DNA from: Fusarium oxysporum f. sp. lycopersici 4287
Lineage: Eukaryota; Ascomycota; Sordariomycetes; Hypocreales; Nectriaceae
Assembly: GCF_000149955.1 (NCBI RefSeq)
Contig: NC_030987.1
Coordinates: 4,397,190-4,461,189 of the forward strand
DNA: 64,000 nucleotides
Direction: 5' to 3'
Shown: positions 58,639-64,000 of the stretch, piece after piece
Numbering within the stretch: position 1 is the first letter of the stretch
Layout: the number at the start of each line of letters is the position of its first letter
The notes under the pieces: generated by a model
The model's database searches: none
Told to the model about the DNA's origin: nothing
The model's input: only the letters and a program-made list of their open reading frames with translations
Translations under genes and position numbers: made by a program

Positions 58639-58984
58639 GCGCGGTCGGTTTGCTTCGACAACAGACGAAGATGTAGGCCCATCAATAATAAAACCTCGAA
58701 CAGATTGGCCTTTGTGTGCTGGGCAATTTCATTTCTATAGCTTCAAAATGTACTCAAATGCTTTCTTTTCTCGAATGGCATAAAGCCTTAGTGTATTTGA
58801 AGTCCGTGTCCGTGTCCGTGGCGCAGTAAGATAAGCGTCCCGAAAAGCAGGGATCACACTCCGCAGCATGGAGCCCGACGCAGCTCGGTAGATATAAGAC
58901 GAGCTAAGGCCCTTGATCCTATTTAACCTCATTCCCTATCTCACTTCAATATCAAAAATATAAACGATACGAAAATCATTCATA

Positions 58985-61894
58985 ATGGCGCCGAATCTAA
59001 AATCAGTCGTTTCCAGAAACATTCGCGATCATACCACAAGAACAGTCCTCAGAAAGGCCCTAGAAGAAAAAGATGGGAAGTCCCTGAAGCAATCACCAGA
59101 GACCGCGGCTATGGTCCGCGACTGGGAGAGTCTCGGCCAGAAAAGGGGAAGGCAGAGTCTGGAGAACCATGATAAGGCTATACAGGAAAAGAAGCCAGAT
59201 GTTGATGGTATGACGGATGAGGAGCTAAGTCGAATCAGCATTCATATTTCTTCCATTGAAGAAGAATCTGGAGAACATTCAGATGAGAAGATGAAAGATG
59301 AGGAGACGACCAAGTTTGACGAGTACAAGCATCATCAGTTTATACACAGATGGGGTTTATTTCAAGACTCGGATGGGCGCGATGAAGAGTGGTTTATCCC
59401 TGATCCGCCTGTCCTTGAAGAAACAGATCCTGAATATCTGTGCGATATGTGTCGACACATTGACTTCAAAATCCTTTTATCACAACGAGGCTTACCGGGG
59501 AATCAACTACCAGGACAGTCCCGCATTTCTGTTTATGGCATTCCCAAGGTCATGGATGAGAATAGTCATTGTTCCTTCTGCAGACTCATTCGAAAGAGGG
59601 CTATTCATGATGGAATACTTACGGATGTGCATCCTGATGATTGGCCGGGGATGCAATTGAGCATCAGCACTTTGGATGATGGTCCAGGGTTTCCTCTGAG
59701 GCTCCAGGTGGAATTCTCGGATCTTGATCGTTTAAAGGTTTCAAGATTGGTGATACATCCAGTTGAACCAGTGGAGAGTCAATCAATGCCCCTTCAGGGC
59801 CTTCTGGTTCGCAAGGATTCTGCTGATATGTCTCGCCTTCGAGGGTGGCTCCAGACATGCAAAAAGGATCATAAACCAGCAGAAACTGACTCTACTGAAT
59901 ATCTCAAGCCTCTCATGGGCACATTACGAGTCATCGACACGGTTGACAACTGTGTGAAGGAGGTCGACACACCATGCGATTATATCTGTCTTTCTTATGT
60001 CTGGGGAACTGGAAGTCAGACACAATACACTACCAAAACAAGAGACCAACTCAGTAAACCTGGAGGTCTGGGGAACGTCGGACTTCCGCAAACGATTCTT
60101 GATGCTATCAAGGTTACAAAACAGCTCGGTATCCGATACCTTTGGATTGATGCTTTATGCATCACGCAAGATGAAAAGGACGACAAAGCTAGGGTCATCT
60201 CCAATATGGGGACTATATACGCCAATGCTGTTCTATCCATAATGGCCTCTTCTAACGTCAACCCCACAGACGGATTGCCTGGAGTTGGTATCCCTCGATC
60301 ACAAGAACAGAGCATAGAGAAATTGCAAGGGATCACCTTAGCAGTGGCATTCCAAGATGCCAGACAAAGGTATTCTGATATCGAAGATCGACTATGGAAC
60401 ACCAGAGCATGGACATTTCAGGAGAGGGTACTCTCAAGGCGATCAGTCTATTTTGCCAACTCGCAAATGTGTTTCATCTGTCCCCACGGAGCCTGCTTCG
60501 AAGACACAGTTCCTGTTTCGGGCCCTAACTCGTACACAATCGTTCCCTTCAACGACCAGCTACAACTAACATCCCGAATCCACGACTTGTGGATTCGTAT
60601 ATGGTCAGATCCAACTCAGGCCGCGTATATCAACAAAGCCTTCGCAACCGAAGATGACATGACGATTTTTGTCGGCGAAGACCCAACTACTGGCGAAGCT
60701 TCAGAGGATGGCGCTCCATTGTACAAATCCAAAGCCATCCCGAGCTCAGATACAATCGATGCACCTCTTATCAAGGGGCATACACTCTGGGAAGCGTACG
60801 CTCACGCTGTTGATGCTTATACAAAGAGAAACATGACGTGGCAGTCCGACGCCGTGAATGCCTTTATCGGTATTGCAGACCTTATCCACCGGGGCACAAA
60901 CACCAAGTTCTGGCACGCCATGCCGGAATTTGCTCTCACAAGATCTCTCTTATGGTACCCCAAAGAACCCCTTTCTCGAAGACGATCTCCAGATGGGAAG
61001 ATATTGTTTCCCAGTTGGTCTTGGGCAGCTTGGCAAGGTCACGTCGCATATCGTGGCAGAGGTTTCCATAACGCCGTGTGCTATGCGCCAGCTAGCATGA
61101 TAATGTGGCTAAAGTCAGCTACAGTTGACGAATTCATGGAAACGTTTGTACAAGTGGAGAGAACGCAGGAAGAAATTGACGAGAGGAGACAACAAGCTGA
61201 GAATTCGCGGCTTTTGTTGCACAAGACTGATCTTTGGTCGCTTTTGCATATTGACTGCTACGAGCATGGGTGGGCTGTTGAGCACAATGAGGATCGGAAT
61301 CAGCATCTCTTCGTACACGAGGCATATCCGGGCATGCGATTTGAGTTTCCGATTAATCTTCCAGATGAGCCTATCGTGGAGTTGCCCTTCGAAGATACCT
61401 TGTACTTTCGCGCCAAGGCCGTATCAGTACGGTTATGCGACAAGCCATCTGAGTCGTATTTGGCATCGCCTATACAAGACAATTTCATCCAGATAGGAGT
61501 CAACGATGAAGATCGGTCAGCCAACAACCGTCGACCGTGGCAGCGTATCCTCTACCATCAAGGCTATCGCGCTGGAAGTCTAAGCCTCAACGTCTCACTT
61601 GAACATCTCAATATCCCCTCAACAGCTGAAGAGGTCCAGAATTCACCAGTGAAGTACATCCTAGTGGCCATATCTCGTGATAGTCTTCCCAGGGTTCAAA
61701 TCCATACCACGAAATCCACATATGGATCCATAATGTGGATCCATATCCATTCCATTCCATTCCACGTGGGCTTCAGCATTTCCATATCCACGCCACGAAG
61801 CCCCTTCCACATGTTCCACATGTGGAAATCGTGGAATATTTTAGGTGGGGTTCGAAAATACCTTGATTTCCTTGTGAAATCCCGCATATCCTAA
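58985..61894 (+). CDS. HET-domain (heterokaryon incompatibility) protein, 3' end disrupted by a transposon
   Basis: Frame of 969 aa from ATG 58985, single exon. The N-terminus is charged and helical, then CDMCRHIDF and HCSFCRLIRKRA resemble Cys pairs commonly placed before HET domains. The HET domain starts at about residue 333 (YICLSYVWG), continues LPQTILDAIKVTKQLGIRYLWIDALCI and ends with LWNTRAWTFQERVLSRR at about 470. Family knowledge: HET proteins trigger cell death on fusion of unlike hyphae. The last 67 codons (from 61690) lie in the inserted element and encode repeats of its ends (IHIHSIPFH, HMFHMWKSW), not HET sequence. The original C-terminus lies at 62458-62793. The protein as now encoded is therefore altered at its end; the HET domain itself is untouched. 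Confidence 0.88.
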   Translation: MAPNLKSVVSRNIRDHTTRTVLRKALEEKDGKSLKQSPETAAMVRDWESLGQKRGRQSLENHDKAIQEKKPDVDGMTDEELSRISIHISSIEEESGEHSDEKMKDEETTKFDEYKHHQFIHRWGLFQDSDGRDEEWFIPDPPVLEETDPEYLCDMCRHIDFKILLSQRGLPGNQLPGQSRISVYGIPKVMDENSHCSFCRLIRKRAIHDGILTDVHPDDWPGMQLSISTLDDGPGFPLRLQVEFSDLDRLKVSRLVIHPVEPVESQSMPLQGLLVRKDSADMSRLRGWLQTCKKDHKPAETDSTEYLKPLMGTLRVIDTVDNCVKEVDTPCDYICLSYVWGTGSQTQYTTKTRDQLSKPGGLGNVGLPQTILDAIKVTKQLGIRYLWIDALCITQDEKDDKARVISNMGTIYANAVLSIMASSNVNPTDGLPGVGIPRSQEQSIEKLQGITLAVAFQDARQRYSDIEDRLWNTRAWTFQERVLSRRSVYFANSQMCFICPHGACFEDTVPVSGPNSYTIVPFNDQLQLTSRIHDLWIRIWSDPTQAAYINKAFATEDDMTIFVGEDPTTGEASEDGAPLYKSKAIPSSDTIDAPLIKGHTLWEAYAHAVDAYTKRNMTWQSDAVNAFIGIADLIHRGTNTKFWHAMPEFALTRSLLWYPKEPLSRRRSPDGKILFPSWSWAAWQGHVAYRGRGFHNAVCYAPASMIMWLKSATVDEFMETFVQVERTQEEIDERRQQAENSRLLLHKTDLWSLLHIDCYEHGWAVEHNEDRNQHLFVHEAYPGMRFEFPINLPDEPIVELPFEDTLYFRAKAVSVRLCDKPSESYLASPIQDNFIQIGVNDEDRSANNRRPWQRILYHQGYRAGSLSLNVSLEHLNIPSTAEEVQNSPVKYILVAISRDSLPRVQIHTTKSTYGSIMWIHIHSIPFHVGFSISISTPRSPFHMFHMWKSWNILGGVRKYLDFLVKSRIS
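61682..61689. repeat. Target-site duplication, left copy
   Basis: AGTCTTCC immediately before the element; an identical copy follows it at 62449-62456. Eight bases is the hallmark length for hAT transposons. Confidence 0.9.
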
Positions 61895-62448
61895 GTACTT
61901 TCTATCACCCACAACAACACAACATCGATTTGCCACCCCATTTTCCTCCGTACACAATGAGTCCATTCTGGGGGCTTCACTGTTACTCGCGTTACTACCC
62001 CAAATCGAAATGGCCACTCCCCATCCTACCAAGTCAACCACATCCGTTCCAGAACGAACAGAAGAGGACAATCAACGGCTCTTTCAGCTCTACAAAAGCT
62101 GGATCTTGACGGAGAGAGACGGCAAGGCGCGTCTATAGGTATATCGGTTCGGCTACGAATATCCAGCATAACAAGAAACAGGAACGTCGGTGGGTGTGTT
62201 GCCTTTGCGTCAAGCAACGGCGGATTTTAATGGACCAATGACAAAAACATTGACGTCACCGAGGGCGGGCGGGACCCATTAATTACCATTGTTGGACGAA
62301 GTAGGTTTCCATTCCACGAATTCCACAATATGGATCCATTTCCATAATGGATCCATTTCCACCCATTCCACATCGAAATTATTAGTCAGCATCCATATCC
62401 ACGCCATATTCACAAATGTGTCGTGGAGTGTCGTGGATTTGAACCCTG
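61690..62448 (+). mobile_element. Non-autonomous hAT-type DNA transposon (759 bp)
   Basis: The element starts CAGGGTTCAAATCCA at 61690 and ends with the exact inverse of these 15 bases at 62434-62448. It is flanked by an identical 8-bp duplication. Inside both ends are clustered copies and variants of TGGATCCAT and CCATATCCA, which look like subterminal binding sites. The middle holds a short decayed frame (62010-62241) resembling the start of a hAT transposase. It is far too short to be autonomous, so it would need a transposase in trans. Family placement rests on the 8-bp duplication, the CAGGG ends and the remnant; Hornet-like Fusarium hAT elements are a plausible source (inference). Confidence 0.88.
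62010..62241 (+). pseudogene. Remnant of hAT transposase N-terminus
   Basis: ATG 62010 opens 42 codons (MATPHPTKSTTSVPERTEED ... KARL) and stops at 62136-62138. In the next frame the sequence goes on to HNKKQERRWVCCLCVKQRR and a stop at 62239-62241. A basic stretch followed by WVCCLC is like the first half of a BED-type zinc finger. No catalytic core is present. Described as a remnant; the family assignment is inference from context. Confidence 0.5.
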
Positions 62449-62456
62449 AGTCTTCC
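62449..62456. repeat. Target-site duplication, right copy
   Basis: AGTCTTCC immediately after the right inverted repeat, identical to the copy at 61682-61689. Confidence 0.9.
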
Positions 62457-62457
62457 T

Positions 62458-62793
62458 TACGTTGCACCTCCCCCCATTGGCTGGGAAATGTACTGGGATG
62501 GCGATCCGATGAGAATGCAGTACGAGATTCTTCAAGAAGAGTGGCTACAGCGCAGCCGCCTGCCTGAGGGACCTGACGAGAGTGTGAAGCCAAGTAGTGA
62601 GAAGGTTAATGAGACAGGAGATCCAAGATGGGATATGGGTCGCTTTGGAACTACCAGTGTCTTGGATGTTTGCAACGTGCTGTTGCTTAGAGAGGCGAGG
62701 GATGGGGTATCTGAGAGGGTTGGTGTTGGGAAGATCAGTCACTCCGCATTCTTTTCTGCAATGCCTGAGCCTGATGTATTCTATTTGAAATGA
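62458..62793 (+). pseudogene. Displaced 3' end of the HET gene
   Basis: Starting from TAC at 62458, the frame runs 111 codons to TGA at 62791-62793. It passes YVAPPPIGWEMYWDGDP, EILQEEWLQRSRLPEGP and a final region with LDVCNVLLLRE and PDVFYLK. The frame is in register with residue 902 of the HET protein if the element and one target copy (767 bp) are skipped. This fits the C-terminal tail of a HET protein of about 1,013 residues. No promoter or start of its own is evident, though ATG 62488 could serve. Confidence 0.8.
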
Positions 62794-62887
62794 ATTGGCC
62801 TAAACTTATCAAGCCATCATCATAAGACTTAGAAAGTTTGAAATTGGGAGTAGATTTCAGTTATTTGCCTTAGTCCATCTTCCAAAA

Positions 62888-63159
62888 TCAACCACTAGCA
62901 ACAAGCTCATCCGCTGGAACCCTTCGCTTCTTCCAAGCCGCAAGCCTCGCCCTTCTCCGTCTCTTCTTATTTGGCTTGACATTGCGACGGATGTTGGCCA
63001 GGATTTCTCTGATCGACATTGCTTTTACATCTATATACAAATTAGCTCTCAATACCTCATTCAACAACGTGTTTGTTCGCAGAAGCTAAGAAAGAAAGGC
63101 TTACCGGCAGCTGTGAGATTTGGTCGGCCAGTGGCCAAACTGGCGGTGGCAGAATCCAT
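62888..63159 (-). CDS. Small, very basic 65-aa protein gene with one intron
   Basis: Model: complement(join(62888..63030, 63105..63159)), 65 aa. Intron of 74 nt: GTAAGC donor, TATATAG acceptor. The phase-1 junction gives LTAADVKAMSIREILANIRR. The second half is extremely basic (NVKPNKKRRRRARLAAWKKR), with a bipartite nuclear/nucleolar-type signal, and ends VPADELVASG. Codons look used (many GCC, AAG, CTT). The frame is too short to appear in ordinary ORF listings. No family recognised; a nucleolar, ribosome-linked or chromatin role is only suggested by charge and by the promoter elements upstream (poly(dA:dT) tract and telobox). Confidence 0.6.
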
Positions 63160-63176
63160 TTCTTCTTTGGAATATG

Positions 63177-63213
63177 TTTTTTTTTTTTTTGTTTTAAAAA
63201 AAAAAAAAAAAAA
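63177..63213. repeat. Poly(dT)/poly(dA) tract (T14-G-T4-A18)
   Basis: Fourteen T, one G, four T and then 18 A, just upstream of the start codon of the small basic gene. Such tracts exclude nucleosomes in fungal promoters; the inverted arrangement could also fold back on itself. Confidence 0.75.
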
Positions 63214-63322
63214 GGAGAAATTTGACTAAGTCAAAGAACAGAAAACGGTGCGGGACGGAAGATGCTGATGCTGATGCTGGAACTGGCCTAGGAAGGATCT
63301 GGATATGGGATTCTGAAAAAAA

Positions 63323-63335
63323 CTAACCCTAACCC
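63323..63335 (-). promoter_or_regulatory. Telobox-like element (two telomere-type repeats)
   Basis: CTAACCCTAACCC, i.e. two units of TTAGGG on the minus strand, about 165 bp upstream of the small basic gene. Telobox sites occur in promoters of ribosomal-protein and translation genes in fungi and plants. It is too short to be a telomere. Confidence 0.5.
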
Positions 63336-63670
63336 AGCTAAAAAGAATGCGGCGCTTTGGGAGGCACTGAATCAGGGGCGTTACATCTGGGGAAGGCCGC
63401 CACTGCCTTCCAGGTCTGTCCCACCAAAGCCTCGTCGTGTTCAGGATCACCAAATCGCATAGAGTCTTGAAAGTTGTGCACTATCTACAAATATTTCGAA
63501 TATCTTTATTCTCCGTGGAAATGATCGTCTGGTTTTCGTTTCATAAGCCCTCTGCTTCATCTCACCTCTTTCCTCTCTTGAATATTCTGGCTCTCTTTTG
63601 TGTTAAGACATGAGATAATGACATCCATGGATATCACTCTCATCGTCTTGGCTTCATATATGACATATCT

Positions 63671-64000
63671 CTAGCGATGCCATATAGGCGCCCCAGGAAT
63701 CCAACCCTTCACCCTCTGACATACCAACAAGTCCTGCGCCCCCTCCTCATCCTCCCCCTTCGACCCAATCGTAGCATAAATCGTGAACCCACATCTCTCC
63801 AACGCCTCAATCAACTTCAGCAGTATGATCCTTGTCGTGACAGTGTCTGTCCCCGAAGGATTCCACGGCATGTTTGCAAGATGCATCTTGACGCGGTCAG
63901 ATGTGATTTCACTACGTCTTACGTCACGACCAAATGTTTGGAGGATTGCATCTGTGAGGTCTTTGGGTGGTGAGTCTACGATTTTCAGTTTATCACTGTT
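63671..64000 (-). CDS. Hypothetical fungal protein, C-terminal part (5' end outside window)
   Basis: The minus-strand frame is open from the right edge of the window (codon beginning at 64000) to the stop at 63671-63673, at least 109 aa. It contains DRVKMHLANMPWNPSGTDT, IILLKLIEALERCGFTIYATIG, a short acidic loop and the terminal LLVCQRVKGWIPGAPIWHR. This ending resembles a common ascomycete family of uncharacterised proteins ending in KGWxPGxPIYH; the family has no known function. No intron seen in this part. The start lies outside the window. Confidence 0.7.
   Translation of the reverse strand, partial: NSDKLKIVDSPPKDLTDAILQTFGRDVRRSEITSDRVKMHLANMPWNPSGTDTVTTRIILLKLIEALERCGFTIYATIGSKGEDEEGAQDLLVCQRVKGWIPGAPIWHR

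Larger units (their letters stand above)
63160..63670. promoter_or_regulatory. Upstream region of the small basic gene
   Basis: About 510 bp without a gene between two minus-strand genes. It holds the T14/A18 tract (63177-63213) and a telobox-like sequence (63323-63335); the rest is unremarkable. A minus-strand frame at 63226-63453 crosses these motifs and is not credible. Confidence 0.5.

Noticed and set aside
62434..62448. GGATTTGAACCCTG as a tRNA B-box
   Set aside because: It is the right terminal inverted repeat of the transposon and has an exact inverted copy at 61690.
63323..63335. Telomere or telomere-proximal repeat array
   Set aside because: Only two units, followed by ordinary sequence and a gene; better read as a promoter telobox.
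1..64000. CRISPR arrays, bacterial operons or prophage
   Set aside because: No spaced direct repeats; introns and gene families are those of a filamentous fungus.

Overview
This window looks like nuclear DNA of a filamentous ascomycete, most likely a Fusarium-type Sordariomycete. The introns are short (about 42-58 nt) with GTRNGT-like donors and CTAAC/CTGAC branch sites. Gene content (ECM29, ERG6, a secreted bicupin, SGNH/VCBS and HET proteins) and the pyrimidine-rich leaders also fit. The genus is inferred from overall character; no search was run. Gene models were built by hand, with splice sites chosen so that reading frames and family motifs stay continuous.

Left part (1-22.9 kb) is mostly conserved housekeeping. 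It holds the C-terminal half of the proteasome adaptor Ecm29, a 6.5 kb gene-free stretch that probably includes a long leader, and a three-RRM Csx1/Nam8-type RNA-binding protein. These are followed by a TatD-type nuclease, a cyclase-family hydrolase, sterol C-24 methyltransferase (ERG6), a DUF7053-like protein, a short-chain dehydrogenase and an unknown protein.

Middle part (22.9-43 kb) is accessory and rich in secreted or membrane proteins. It has a Thr-rich secreted protein, an oxalate-decarboxylase-type bicupin and a secreted SBP56-like beta-propeller. Then come an F-box protein, a signal-anchored unknown protein with a 27-nt microexon, and a giant secreted SGNH hydrolase with ten FG-GAP/VCBS calcium repeats, interrupted by a one-base frameshift in a G run. 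Two tandem single-pass membrane-protein paralogues follow, one cut before its membrane helix by a single stop and one clearly decayed.

Right part (43-64 kb) holds a CorA-like membrane protein without a GMN motif, two BTB proteins, a Nudix hydrolase, a type II membrane glycosyltransferase-like protein, an alpha/beta hydrolase, several very small genes, and a HET-domain gene. The HET gene is interrupted near its 3' end by a 759-bp non-autonomous hAT-type transposon. The transposon has 15-bp terminal inverted repeats, an exact 8-bp target duplication and a remnant of a transposase N-terminus. Removing the element and one target copy rejoins the HET reading frame exactly. Beyond it lie an intron-containing gene for a 65-aa highly basic protein, with a telobox and poly(dA:dT) tract upstream, and a partial gene running off the right edge.
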